Shown piece by piece: positions 24,545 through 33,687 of a DNA stretch of 64,000 nucleotides (position 1 is the first letter of the stretch; the number at the start of each line of letters is the position of its first letter). A program made the translations under genes and the position numbers. The notes under the pieces were generated by a model, which made no database searches, was not told where the DNA came from, and saw only the letters and a program-made list of their open reading frames with translations. This stretch comes from JBDGYW01 sp964518955 (GTDB lineage: Bacteria > Gemmatimonadota > Gemmatimonadetes > Gemmatimonadales > GWC2-71-9), in assembly GCA_964518955.1 (NCBI GenBank), contig CAZFHS010000023.1:1-64000 (forward strand), given 5' to 3'.

Positions 24545-25848
24545 AACGCCTGTTTGGCCATTTGGAAAAGCTGACTCAACGGAATGTTGGACGGGCACGT
24601 GTACGAGCAACAGCCGCACAACATGCAGTCCGCTAAATGGTAGTCGTTCATCTCCTCATAGCGATCAGCTCTTGCCAACGCTCCCAGATGCTGTGGGTTG
24701 AGGAAGATCGGGCACGCGTCGAGACAATGACCGCAGCGAATGCACGGATGCGATTCCGCCCGTTTGCACTCGTCTTCGGAAAGAACGACGACTCCTGATG
24801 TGCCCTTGAGCAACGGCACGTCCAAGCTGGCCTGTGAAGCGCCCATCATTGGCCCGCCAAAGACGATCTCGAACGCATCGTCGTTCAATCCACCGCACAT
24901 CTCGATGAGGTCGCGGAGCTTGGTCCCGACCGGAACGATGAGGTTCGACGGTTCCTTAATGCCCTTGCCCGTCACCGTCACGATCCGTTCGACCAGAGGC
25001 AAGCCGGTCTCGAAAACTTCAGCGATTGCCGCAATTGAGCCGACGTTCTGAACGACGACGCCTGCGTCGAGCGGGAGCTTACCAGACGGTACCTCGCGTT
25101 TCAGGAGAGCGTCGATCAACATCTTCTCTGCCCCCTGAGGGTATTTAACCGTGAGCGGATGAATCGTGATGTTCAGATCGTCCGGAACCGCGGTCGCCAA
25201 AGCTTCGATGGCATCGGGTTTGTTCTTCTCGATCCCGATCATCGTGTGGCTCACACCCAGGCACATCATCATGATCCTGGTGCCCAGAATTACCCTGTCG
25301 GGATACTCCGCCATGGTTCTGTGGTCGGAGGTCAAGTACGGTTCACACTCACAACCGTTCAAGACCAGCGTATCGATCTTGGTACCCTCTGGAGGCGTCA
25401 ACTTGACGTGCGTCGGAAACGCAGCGCCTCCAAGCCCAACGACACCCGCATTTTTTACTGCCGCGCGAATCTCTTCGGGAGACAGCCCCTTCCAGTCCGG
25501 GACCGTCCTGCCTCTCGGAGTCTGCGCAGAATATTTCTCTACCTGGATGCGAACCGCCGGCGAGTAGGAACCGTTGGGGTGTGGCCACAGGTCGATTTCC
25601 TTCACCGTCCCTGTGGCCGACGCGTGAATCGGCGCCGAAATGAACCCATCGGCTTCCCCGATTTTGTCGCCACGCTCAACCCGGTCTCCGACTCGTACCA
25701 GTAGCCGTGCCGGCTTACCGGTATGCTGACTCAACGGGAGCACAACTTCGTCCGGAAACGGCATTCGCCGAATCCGGCTTTGCTCAGTGAGTGTTTTCAG
25801 CTCAGGCGGATGAACGCCCTGTCGAAACGTTTCAAGCCTATCGTTCAT
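24523..25848 (-). CDS. rnfC: Rnf electron transport complex subunit C (NADH/FMN-binding, two 4Fe-4S clusters)
   Basis: The protein is 441 residues. An N-terminal RnfC barrel-sandwich domain starting GVHPPELK is followed by the NADH/FMN-binding domain (GLGGAAFPTHVKL, then NGCECEPYLTSDH) and two ferredoxin-type clusters starting at C369 (CIRCGHCLDACP) and C408 (CMLCGCCSYTCP). It is the cytoplasmic NAD+-reducing subunit. It begins nine bases after nifJ, so the pyruvate-type oxidoreductase is directly followed by the subunit that passes its electrons to NAD+. Confidence 0.96.
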   Translation of the reverse strand: MNDRLETFRQGVHPPELKTLTEQSRIRRMPFPDEVVLPLSQHTGKPARLLVRVGDRVERGDKIGEADGFISAPIHASATGTVKEIDLWPHPNGSYSPAVRIQVEKYSAQTPRGRTVPDWKGLSPEEIRAAVKNAGVVGLGGAAFPTHVKLTPPEGTKIDTLVLNGCECEPYLTSDHRTMAEYPDRVILGTRIMMMCLGVSHTMIGIEKNKPDAIEALATAVPDDLNITIHPLTVKYPQGAEKMLIDALLKREVPSGKLPLDAGVVVQNVGSIAAIAEVFETGLPLVERIVTVTGKGIKEPSNLIVPVGTKLRDLIEMCGGLNDDAFEIVFGGPMMGASQASLDVPLLKGTSGVVVLSEDECKRAESHPCIRCGHCLDACPIFLNPQHLGALARADRYEEMNDYHLADCMLCGCCSYTCPSNIPLSQLFQMAKQALWKRQVA

Positions 25849-25857
25849 GCGCCGCTT

Positions 25858-28800
25858 CTAGTTGAAGGGCTCAGCCCGTTTAACCCACTTATCGAGGTCC
25901 TTCTCCTTCGGGTTGAGCGGCGTGCCCGGGTGGATGATTCTCACTGAGCATTTCTCAGCCGCCTGAACCAGCTGCTTGAAGGTTCCGGCTCTCGCGTCCT
26001 TGATGTACGCCTGCTTTTTCTCGTTGTAGGCGAACATCTTGTTGTTGATCTTGGTGCACTCGTCACATGTGGTGCAACGTGCGGACTCGATGTACGGCTC
26101 CATAACGAGCCCTTCATCTTCCTCTTCCGCAGCTGGTGCAGCCGCAGGAGCTTCAGCCACTGCGACCGCGGTACCACCTTCGTGCAGCGCTGCAGGTGCA
26201 GCCTCAACACCGCCGCCGCCATTGCCGCCAATGATGTCGCCAGGGATGCCCTCGAGTCCCGGTACCGCTTGCGCCGTCTCGAGCAGTTCGGCGACAGTCT
26301 TCAGGCCGTCGCCAGCTCTCACGAGGCCTTCCGCGAGCTTCCGGGCAACGACGCGCGGATAGTGGGTCCTGAGCTCGGCCATTTTGGCTTCGTATTCCTG
26401 CCTGAGAGCCTCAGCCTTCTTGTCGAACTCGCCTTCCATGTCGTATTCGACGGCATCTCTCACTGTTTGCGGTACTTCTACGCCCGCCATTTCCTTGAGG
26501 CGCTCCCAGGATTCTACACGTTCTTCCCCGAGCCGTACGATCTCATCGGCCATGGTGAGACGCGTCAACTTCTTGTCAGGGGCGACGTAATAGATGAACG
26601 GTGTCTTGTCCGCACGATCCTCTTTAGAGAGGTTGAGGTACTCGTGGTACAGCACCATCGAATCCTCGTCGACCTCACCCTTGACCTTCTTGAAGTGTTT
26701 GAAAAAACGCCCTTCGGTGGCTGCCCAGTCGGCGATCGTGAGCGGCAATTCCATCTTCTGCTCTGCTCCGTCGTCGTCGACGTAGGTGATCTCGTACGTA
26801 GGCCAGGTGTCATCCAGAGACGGGTTGCCGTCCAGACTCAGCTGGTCGCACAGGTTGTCGCCTTCGTACGGGTTGTACGTGAGGACCGGGAATGCGCGAC
26901 TCTCCAATGAAAGCTTCGAAGCCTTCGCTGCCGCGTCGTCGCCAATTGCATGCTCAGGCGCACACGGACTGTGCAGCAGGAACAGTGACGGACACCGCAT
27001 CTGGAGGCCCTTTAGGACTCCCTCGAGCAGGTGCGAAGCTGCCGCCTGCGTGCTCTGGTGCACGAACACCTTGCCGTGCGCCATCGCGATGAGGGACATC
27101 TCCTTCCGCTGCTCTTCCTTACCGTGTTGGCCTTTGCCGTACTCAGCCATATCCGATACCTGGCCGAGGAATCCACTAGTGCAAGCCTGGCCACCGGTGT
27201 TCGAGTAGACCTGGGTGTCCAGAATGATCACACGGATCGGCTTACCCGACGCAAACATACGCGACAGGTTCTGGAAACCGATGTCGAACATCGCGCCGTC
27301 ACCGCCGGTGGCGAAGATCGGCGGGCACATCTTGAACTCTTCATCGTTGAATTCGCGCCAGTCGAAGTTGCCGAAGAACGGCTCATGGATTTCCGCATCG
27401 TAATCACCGTTCAGTTCCAACTCGGCTCTGCGAACTTTCACGAACCCGTCCGCCATCTTCCGCATGTGACCTTCAAAGATACCGATCGCGATTGAAGGTG
27501 CGTCTTGGAACAGATGGTTCGTCCAGGGGAACGGATAGGGGTTGAACGGATAGGTGCTGCCCCAAACCGACGAGCATCCAGTCGCGTTCGTCATGCCCAT
27601 CGGAGATCTGCCGCGTCCCGTTGGCCCTTCGGTATAGCGCCACCTGAGGTCTTTGAGTTCTTCGATGAACTTGTTGATGCGCTCGACTTCGGCCTGTTTT
27701 GATTCCTCTAGGGGAATCTTCACTCCCTCGCCGTTGCCCTCGGCGACCGCATTCAAGTCGACGTCCGAAGCAAGTACTCCTCTTGCCTTTTCATCGAGCT
27801 GGTCAATGATGCCATCGATCTTCTCTACGTACTTTGCAACGCGCGGGAACATGAGCGCGTTTACCGCCGCCACCACCAGGTGGATTACGGTCTTCTCACC
27901 GCAGCCCATGCAGGCACCGTCGCCGCCGACCATGGACGTGTAGTTCTGCTTCTTGAGCAGCAACGATGAAAGGACTCCAATTCCCTCATCCATGTCCGAG
28001 ATCTTGATGTAGCGCTCGTCGGTGTCCGGCAGGTTCTCCCAGAGTTCCCAATTGCGACGGAGCTTTTCAACCGCTGCTTCGTCCTGCTTGATCGTCTTCA
28101 AAGCCCCATCTGGACAGACCTCTACGCAGAGGTTACAACCTTTACAGGTATTTGGGTTGACTGTAATAGAGAGCAGACCACCGGTTCCGGCCTGGTCGTT
28201 CTCGGGTAGATCGAAGAATGGAGCAGTCTTCGCCAGGGGGAACTCCGCGAGGGCCGCATAAACCGGCGCAAACTCCTCGTCGAGGACCGCACGCTTTTCC
28301 GGATCCATGTTGAGTTTGTCACTGACGGTCTTGTAGGCCATCGAAAGGATGTCGGCGTAATTTTTTACGTCGACTCCCTTCATGATCCGGCGCGACTCGC
28401 GTGCCAGGTGCGGGACGATCTGGCGCAAGCGATCAAAGGTCTGACCGTTCTTGGCAACCGTATCGATAGCCGCAACGATGACCTGATCGATTTCGGTCAC
28501 CAGCCCTGGAATCGCCGTGTCGGGGCACTGTGTCCAACACTGAGCGCACCCTGTACAATTCTCGGGGATGAACTCGGGAATCTCGAACCGCACGTCGGTC
28601 ATGTCTCGGATAACGCTCGTTGCGGCCGGGATGGCACTGATTGCCGCAAATGGATCCGCTATTGGGTCGCTGGCAGTCTTGTAAAGGTGGCAAACCTGCT
28701 CCCAGAACCGGCCCGGATTGCCAAAGCCATCCTGCCAATTGGATCCATCCAGAATCGCGGGCATCTGTGGTGCTGCGCCGATTGAAGACTCGTCAATCGA

Positions 28801-30903
28801 AAGCTTCTCCGCGTCGACCACGCGCATCTCGTCATACCCGCGGCGAATGACGCGGACGTTGTCCTCGACGACGCGCTCGCCCAAATGGCCGAACTTCTTT
28901 TGCAGCTGTGCCTTGATGCCTTCGAACAGCTTCTCTTCTGTGAGGCCGTGGCGTTCGACGAGAGGCGACTCACGGAAAAACGCGCCCATAAATGCTGCAC
29001 CCTGCATGCGGTAACGCAATGCCGGATCCGAAGCCTCCTCCGAAGCGATCTTGAAGCCGTCGAGCAGAAACGTCTTGACCTTCTTCTCCTTGATCGTCTG
29101 TTGTACCGATCCGGGCAATGTGTTCCAGAACTCCTCAACCGTGAGGTCGCTCTGCATGATGAACACGCCGTTCTGCTGGATTCCCGCGAGCGGATTGGAG
29201 TGGCGGCAGACGTTCGGGTCGGGAGCCAGTACGGCGGTGACGTTCTTGAGTTCGCAATTCAGGCGCAGCTCTTCTGATGCCAGCGTTGCGAAGAACGTCG
29301 TCGGCTGGCCTTTCTTTTCCGATCCGTATTTGGGGTTGGCTTGAATGTTCAAGCCAAAGAGATCGGCGGAGGTGCTGGCGATGTTCTTACCAGTAGTAAT
29401 TGCGCCCCAACCACCGACGGAGTGCATTCGGATAGTGACTGCGTCATCGGGCAGGAGGTTCAAGTTCCCGGCCGACGGCAACGCTAGATCCGCGATGTCC
29501 GGATACTCCTCGAGCAGCTGTTCCTGCCAGATCTGCAGCTTCGGATTGTTCGTGTCTGGACGCACAAAGTCGATCGAGAGGTAGAACTGACGCATCTGCT
29601 TGCCACCCTCGACCATGTTCTCAGCGGCAGCGACGAGGTCGCCGGGTTGGAGATCGCGACTGCCCATACCAAACGCACCGGAATAAATCTCTGGAATGTC
29701 ACCGTGGGATAAGGACTCGATGTCTGCATAGGGCTTGTTCCCGTTCCCGCGGCCGTTTTCGAGTGCCTTGCCCAGGGCAGCTCGTATCTCGCGAGCGATC
29801 GGCAGGTCTATGGCCAGCGGCTGGTCGGTTCTCTCCAGGATCGTTACGGCCTTTCTGCCACGCAACATCTTCGTGAGCACGTCGGCGGGGAACGGGCGGA
29901 ACATCGTGAGATTGATCACGCCGATCTTCATGCCCTTCGTCTCACGCAAGTAGTCGCACACGGCTTCCGCGTTGCAGACCAAGGAGCCCTGTCCTAGCAG
30001 CACATACTCCGCGTCTTCCAAGCGATAGCCCATTGCGCGCGAATACTGCCTGCCTGTGAGCGCAGCAAACTCGGCCATGGCCTGATCGGCGAGAGGAGCT
30101 ATGTGATCGAAGAAGAACGGGCGTTGGGCGGCGACACCCTGAGCGTACGATTCCTGGTTCTGGACGACACCCACCATTGCGGGATAATCGACGTCGAACA
30201 TCTCGGGAATGCGGCGACGCTTCTCACCGAACACCCAGCGCTGGGCGGCTGTGGGTGAATCGACGATGTCAGACGGGTCCCCGAGATACTCCTTTACGCA
30301 CTCGCGTTCCGGTATCCGCGCTGACTCGATGACGTGCGTTGTGAGAAAGCCGTCCTGGGCAACCACTCCCGGGTTCAGCGCAAGCTCGGCGGTGCGGTGA
30401 GCGATAAGAGGCAAGTCTGCCGCTTCCTGCACGTTCTTCGCGAAGTACTGGAAGAAGCCGGTGTCGTCGATTGCATGGTAGTCGTCGTGACCCGCATGAA
30501 CGTTCAGCGTGTGTTTGGTCATTGCGCGCGCGCCGATGTTGAGCACGTACGTGAGACGCTTGCCAACCGCCGCATACAGCGATTCATGCATGTATGCAAT
30601 GCCCTGGCCACTCGAGAAGTTGGTAGCGCGAAGGCCTGTCATCGCCATTCCCGCTGTCACGGCCGCTGCAGCATGCTCTCCTTCGGGCTCGAAGAAGATG
30701 AGTTTGCGCCCATTGACGTTGCGCTTCCCGACCGCTACCGCCTTCGCCCATCCCTCACCCATGTTCGTCGAGGGAGTAATGGGATATGCACCAGCAGCCT
30801 CGGCTGCGTTGGTTTCGGCTTCAACCGTCGCCGCTGTGCCGTCGGTAGCCGTCAGAATCCCCGGATATTTCGGGGAGTTCGAATCGTTTTGGTTCTTTTT
30901 CAT
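25858..30903 (-). CDS. nifJ: giant NifJ-type pyruvate/2-oxoacid:ferredoxin oxidoreductase with an extra C-terminal ferredoxin-like module
   Basis: The protein is 1681 residues against about 1170-1200 for standard NifJ. Order of parts: substrate domain with YPITP (40-44) and a following GARAMTKHTL loop; a divergent gamma-like domain around 500-650; first 4Fe-4S motif from C783 (CTGCAQCWTQCP); an insertion of about 120 residues; second 4Fe-4S motif from C920 (CKGCNLCVEVCP); TPP domain with GACMGCGE, TNATGCSS, ATGGDGAM (about 1200) and SNTGGQA; a helical segment; an Ala/Glu/Pro-rich flexible linker around 1540-1595; and a terminal module with C1610, C1613, C1616 and C1652. The last part looks like a tethered single-cluster ferredoxin. 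The start overlaps rnfB (ATGA), and rnfC follows nine bases later. The substrate is presumed to be pyruvate; another 2-oxoacid is possible because the N-terminal domain is divergent. Confidence 0.9.
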   Translation of the reverse strand: MKKNQNDSNSPKYPGILTATDGTAATVEAETNAAEAAGAYPITPSTNMGEGWAKAVAVGKRNVNGRKLIFFEPEGEHAAAAVTAGMAMTGLRATNFSSGQGIAYMHESLYAAVGKRLTYVLNIGARAMTKHTLNVHAGHDDYHAIDDTGFFQYFAKNVQEAADLPLIAHRTAELALNPGVVAQDGFLTTHVIESARIPERECVKEYLGDPSDIVDSPTAAQRWVFGEKRRRIPEMFDVDYPAMVGVVQNQESYAQGVAAQRPFFFDHIAPLADQAMAEFAALTGRQYSRAMGYRLEDAEYVLLGQGSLVCNAEAVCDYLRETKGMKIGVINLTMFRPFPADVLTKMLRGRKAVTILERTDQPLAIDLPIAREIRAALGKALENGRGNGNKPYADIESLSHGDIPEIYSGAFGMGSRDLQPGDLVAAAENMVEGGKQMRQFYLSIDFVRPDTNNPKLQIWQEQLLEEYPDIADLALPSAGNLNLLPDDAVTIRMHSVGGWGAITTGKNIASTSADLFGLNIQANPKYGSEKKGQPTTFFATLASEELRLNCELKNVTAVLAPDPNVCRHSNPLAGIQQNGVFIMQSDLTVEEFWNTLPGSVQQTIKEKKVKTFLLDGFKIASEEASDPALRYRMQGAAFMGAFFRESPLVERHGLTEEKLFEGIKAQLQKKFGHLGERVVEDNVRVIRRGYDEMRVVDAEKLSIDESSIGAAPQMPAILDGSNWQDGFGNPGRFWEQVCHLYKTASDPIADPFAAISAIPAATSVIRDMTDVRFEIPEFIPENCTGCAQCWTQCPDTAIPGLVTEIDQVIVAAIDTVAKNGQTFDRLRQIVPHLARESRRIMKGVDVKNYADILSMAYKTVSDKLNMDPEKRAVLDEEFAPVYAALAEFPLAKTAPFFDLPENDQAGTGGLLSITVNPNTCKGCNLCVEVCPDGALKTIKQDEAAVEKLRRNWELWENLPDTDERYIKISDMDEGIGVLSSLLLKKQNYTSMVGGDGACMGCGEKTVIHLVVAAVNALMFPRVAKYVEKIDGIIDQLDEKARGVLASDVDLNAVAEGNGEGVKIPLEESKQAEVERINKFIEELKDLRWRYTEGPTGRGRSPMGMTNATGCSSVWGSTYPFNPYPFPWTNHLFQDAPSIAIGIFEGHMRKMADGFVKVRRAELELNGDYDAEIHEPFFGNFDWREFNDEEFKMCPPIFATGGDGAMFDIGFQNLSRMFASGKPIRVIILDTQVYSNTGGQACTSGFLGQVSDMAEYGKGQHGKEEQRKEMSLIAMAHGKVFVHQSTQAAASHLLEGVLKGLQMRCPSLFLLHSPCAPEHAIGDDAAAKASKLSLESRAFPVLTYNPYEGDNLCDQLSLDGNPSLDDTWPTYEITYVDDDGAEQKMELPLTIADWAATEGRFFKHFKKVKGEVDEDSMVLYHEYLNLSKEDRADKTPFIYYVAPDKKLTRLTMADEIVRLGEERVESWERLKEMAGVEVPQTVRDAVEYDMEGEFDKKAEALRQEYEAKMAELRTHYPRVVARKLAEGLVRAGDGLKTVAELLETAQAVPGLEGIPGDIIGGNGGGGVEAAPAALHEGGTAVAVAEAPAAAPAAEEEDEGLVMEPYIESARCTTCDECTKINNKMFAYNEKKQAYIKDARAGTFKQLVQAAEKCSVRIIHPGTPLNPKEKDLDKWVKRAEPFN

Positions 30904-31748
30904 TCCTTTGCACTCCTAACCAACTCGAGCGTGTCAGCGAACTGCTGCCCCTCCAGCCAGACGATGGCGTTTGTCGGACATCTGCCGACAGCTTCGGGAC
31001 TAGCAAGAACGTTCTTCTCGTAATCAATCACAGGAAGGTTGTTTACCATCTCTATCAAACCGGGCGCCGCATCTGCGACACACCTGGCGCATGCGTTGCA
31101 TGCGACTTTGCACATATCTTCGGCGTCGTCGCCGGCCAGCAAATTCTTGCACTGCACGATCAGCTGTTGTTCCATCGGCATGATCGTAAAGAGATCGAGG
31201 GGGCAGGCGTCGACACAGTCACCGCAGGCGGTACACTTCTCGGGAATCACGACCGGGATCTTGTTTTCGTTCATCACGATTGCGTCGAACCCGCAAGCGA
31301 CTTTGCAATCGTCCAGTCCCAAGCACCCCCACGCGCAGCCCTTTCCACCTCCCGCGACGGCGGCCGCCGCTTTGCACGTCTCCAGGCCGCGATATTGAGC
31401 CTGCTGGACGGCGACGTCCGTTCCACCGGCGCAGAGCAGACGCGCGATTCGTTTCTGGGCTTCTCCCGCATCAACTCCGAGAAGGCCAGCGACATCCTCG
31501 ACGTCTTCGGGTCCCATGACTGTGCAGGTTGCCGGGGGAACCTTTCCGGCTATGAGCGCTTCGGCAAACGCGCGGCAGCCCGCCTCTCCGCAGGCTCCGC
31601 AATTACTGCCGGGAAGCATGTCAGCGACCGCGTCTATCCGGGGGTCTTCCCAGACCTTGAGCTTCATATGGGCAATCGTGATCAGGATGCCGAATACGAG
31701 CCCCACCCCGGCCACGATCGCAGTAGAGCGAAGGATCTCAATTAGCAT
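30900..31748 (-). CDS. rnfB: Rnf electron transport complex subunit B (ferredoxin-accepting iron-sulfur subunit)
   Basis: The protein is 282 residues: an N-terminal membrane helix (about 5-28), then the cluster domain with C50, C53, C58 and C75 (GSNCGACGEAGC and TC), the CLGLDDCKVACGF segment, a ferredoxin cluster CTACGDCVDACPLDL, and further cysteines in CKVACNACARC. RnfB is the entry point for electrons from reduced ferredoxin. It is separated from the other rnf genes by nifJ, which is unusual. It begins nine bases after the orphan gene and overlaps nifJ by four bases. Confidence 0.94.
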   Translation of the reverse strand: MLIEILRSTAIVAGVGLVFGILITIAHMKLKVWEDPRIDAVADMLPGSNCGACGEAGCRAFAEALIAGKVPPATCTVMGPEDVEDVAGLLGVDAGEAQKRIARLLCAGGTDVAVQQAQYRGLETCKAAAAVAGGGKGCAWGCLGLDDCKVACGFDAIVMNENKIPVVIPEKCTACGDCVDACPLDLFTIMPMEQQLIVQCKNLLAGDDAEDMCKVACNACARCVADAAPGLIEMVNNLPVIDYEKNVLASPEAVGRCPTNAIVWLEGQQFADTLELVRSAKE

Positions 31749-31757
31749 TTTTGTCTA

Positions 31758-32741
31758 CTATCCAGCGTCCAGGTCGGCCCTGGTGAGCAACCACGCCGCG
31801 AGCTTGTCCGCTGGATTGACCGGTACTTCTGTCTCCTCAGCGGCAGCGGCCGGTTCCGGAGCTTTCCCGAGAGCTTGTACCTGCAATAGTTCCTCAGCTT
31901 GCTGCCAGACGCTAACGCCGCCCATCGGCTTTCTACGCTTACCTTCAGGCAGTTTGTTGATCTTCATTCTCGCCGCTGTGTCGAATCCAGCGGAAGGATC
32001 GTGCACAAACCGCGCGGCCGAATCGAGAACAACGGCGCCAATACCTGGGCCGTCCCACTTGCTCAAACTCTTCAGCCCAGCAACGTCGGTTGCTTGTGCC
32101 ACCATGGTACCTGGAGTGATCAGGCGTACCAGGGGCGCCGGTGTGGATTCACCACGGATGAGAATTATGATCTTGACGTTGCCGTCCATGAAGTCGGCAA
32201 GGCCATTGGCGCGGCAGTCAGCACCGTCGACCGTGACGACCAATGGCGGTGCGAGGCGTCGCTCTCTGCTGCTCCACTGACTGAATTGCAGATTCTTCGC
32301 GACCTCTACCTTGTTGCCGTTCGCCTTTGCATGATCGAATGCACGGGCAGCGGCGAATGCGCGGCCGAGCTCTCCAAGCCGCTCTGCCACCGAGTGCCAC
32401 AGGCTTCCACCGCTCTTCACGTCAACGACAAACAGATCGTCGCTCTTGCCGGCGAGATCTGTCAGAGCATTCTGTGCTTCATGCACGGTTGTTAGTGCCT
32501 GTGAGGTCGTTTCCGCCGATCCACCACCGGCATACTGAGAGAATTCGCCGGCGTCCACCAAACTATCAGCAAACGGTCCGAGCTCCATCGCAATCATCTC
32601 GGCCTTTTGATCTTTCTCCGCGCCCTGCGTGTTCGCATAGGCACTCATCTGGTCGATCGTAACGGCGAGCGCAGACTGGAAGGCCTGCTTCTGTACCGTC
32701 AGTGCTTCGAGTGCCGGCTCTATCCGTTCATCAGACGGCAT
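31758..32741 (-). CDS. unrecognised protein encoded between korB and rnfB in the ferredoxin/Rnf operon
   Basis: I do not recognise this 327-residue protein. It has no signal peptide and no membrane helix, and only one Cys (in DGADCRANG), so it is not an iron-sulfur protein. An N-terminal helical region (about 1-110) precedes an alpha/beta-looking middle (PPLVVTVDGADC, VKIIILIRGESTPAPL, GAVVLDSAARFVHD). The C-terminal region has an Ala/Glu/Pro-rich tract before a short conserved-looking tail (DKLAAWLLTRADLDAG). It overlaps korB by 11 bases and rnfB follows nine bases later, so it is made with both enzymes. A role in assembly, scaffolding or regulation of the oxidoreductase-Rnf chain is only an inference. 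Confidence 0.8.
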   Translation of the reverse strand: MPSDERIEPALEALTVQKQAFQSALAVTIDQMSAYANTQGAEKDQKAEMIAMELGPFADSLVDAGEFSQYAGGGSAETTSQALTTVHEAQNALTDLAGKSDDLFVVDVKSGGSLWHSVAERLGELGRAFAAARAFDHAKANGNKVEVAKNLQFSQWSSRERRLAPPLVVTVDGADCRANGLADFMDGNVKIIILIRGESTPAPLVRLITPGTMVAQATDVAGLKSLSKWDGPGIGAVVLDSAARFVHDPSAGFDTAARMKINKLPEGKRRKPMGGVSVWQQAEELLQVQALGKAPEPAAAAEETEVPVNPADKLAAWLLTRADLDAG

Positions 32742-33687
32742 AGCGGTCTAGCTCCGTGTTCAGTATTTCAATTTTCTCATCTACCGAGCGGCTGGGAACA
32801 GTCCTGATTTCCTCGTACCGTGGTACCGACTCGTTCTGGTAGTACAGCCCGAGTAGTAGGCGTGCCGGATCTGCAGCCATCCGATGTGCTTCCACCAGAT
32901 CCGATGGATCGTGGTAGATGTGGTTCTTGTATAGGTCTTTGATGTTGTCGATCTTGATGCCATCGGGGTGCGCCAGCAATTCGGTCTTGCTGGGATCGCG
33001 CACGGCTTCCTCGAAAATCGAAGTGGTGTATTGCGGGCAACGCTGCAGAATTCTTATGAACGCAAAGCCCTTGTGGTGGAAGCCAGCTGAGATAGTCTCG
33101 TACAGGTGATCCGGAATCCAATCGGCCGTCTGCGCCACAAACGAAACATTGGAAATTCCGAGGGTGCCCGTGAGCGGATTCAGCGGATCCAGAACGGCGC
33201 CGCGTGGCTGAGTGTTGGATGGGAAGCCTCGCGGCGAAGTCGGTGATGTCTGGTTCTTCGTGAGGCCGTACACGCCGTTGTCCAACATCATCACAACCAT
33301 GTTGGGATTATAGCGTGTCGTGTGCATCCAATGCCCGGCCCCGATCGAGCAGCAGTCGCCGTCACCCGTGGCCACGAAGACGTGGAGATCGGGACGCCTT
33401 AGCTTGATCCCGGTCGCCATTGGCAGGGCCCTGCCATGCAGGCTATGGAACCCATAGGTCTTGAAATAGTGAGGGAACCGGCTCGAGCAGCCAATACCCG
33501 ACACGAACACTGTTTCTTCCGGAGCAAGCTGCTCGACTTCGAGGAGGCGTTTTACGGCAGTATAGATGGCGTGGTCGCCGCATCCCGTGCACCAACGGGC
33601 AACGGCGCCCTCGTAATCACCCATCGAGAATTCACGATCGTCATCTATGCTGCAGCCTATAAACGATTGGCAAGTTGTCGCAGTCAT
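32731..33687 (-). CDS. korB: 2-oxoacid:ferredoxin oxidoreductase, beta subunit, second copy
   Basis: The protein is 318 residues. Cysteines in RWCTGCGDHAIY and SGIGCSSRFP together with the TPP motif GDGDCCSIGAGHWMH and DNGVYGLTKNQTSPTS mark a KorB-type beta subunit. It differs clearly from the copy at 18276 (for example DNGVYGLTKNQ instead of NNEIYGLTKGQ), so this is an old duplication or separate acquisition. The start at 33687 gives an ATGA overlap with korA; a Met at residue 22 would also give a normal N-terminus. It overlaps the orphan gene by 11 bases. Confidence 0.93.
   Translation of the reverse strand: MTATTCQSFIGCSIDDDREFSMGDYEGAVARWCTGCGDHAIYTAVKRLLEVEQLAPEETVFVSGIGCSSRFPHYFKTYGFHSLHGRALPMATGIKLRRPDLHVFVATGDGDCCSIGAGHWMHTTRYNPNMVVMMLDNGVYGLTKNQTSPTSPRGFPSNTQPRGAVLDPLNPLTGTLGISNVSFVAQTADWIPDHLYETISAGFHHKGFAFIRILQRCPQYTTSIFEEAVRDPSKTELLAHPDGIKIDNIKDLYKNHIYHDPSDLVEAHRMAADPARLLLGLYYQNESVPRYEEIRTVPSRSVDEKIEILNTELDRYAV

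Noticed and set aside
20438..25848. Interpretation of the membrane complex as Na+-NQR instead of Rnf
   Set aside because: RnfB with its CxxC clusters and RnfC with two ferredoxin motifs are present, RnfA has the CPFMGVS form, and no NqrF reductase is encoded. The NqrM-like protein is the only Nqr-type trait.
26182..26910. Plus-strand open frame of 242 codons opposite nifJ
   Set aside because: It is a shadow of the nifJ C-terminal region; no domain, start signal or independent promoter is seen.
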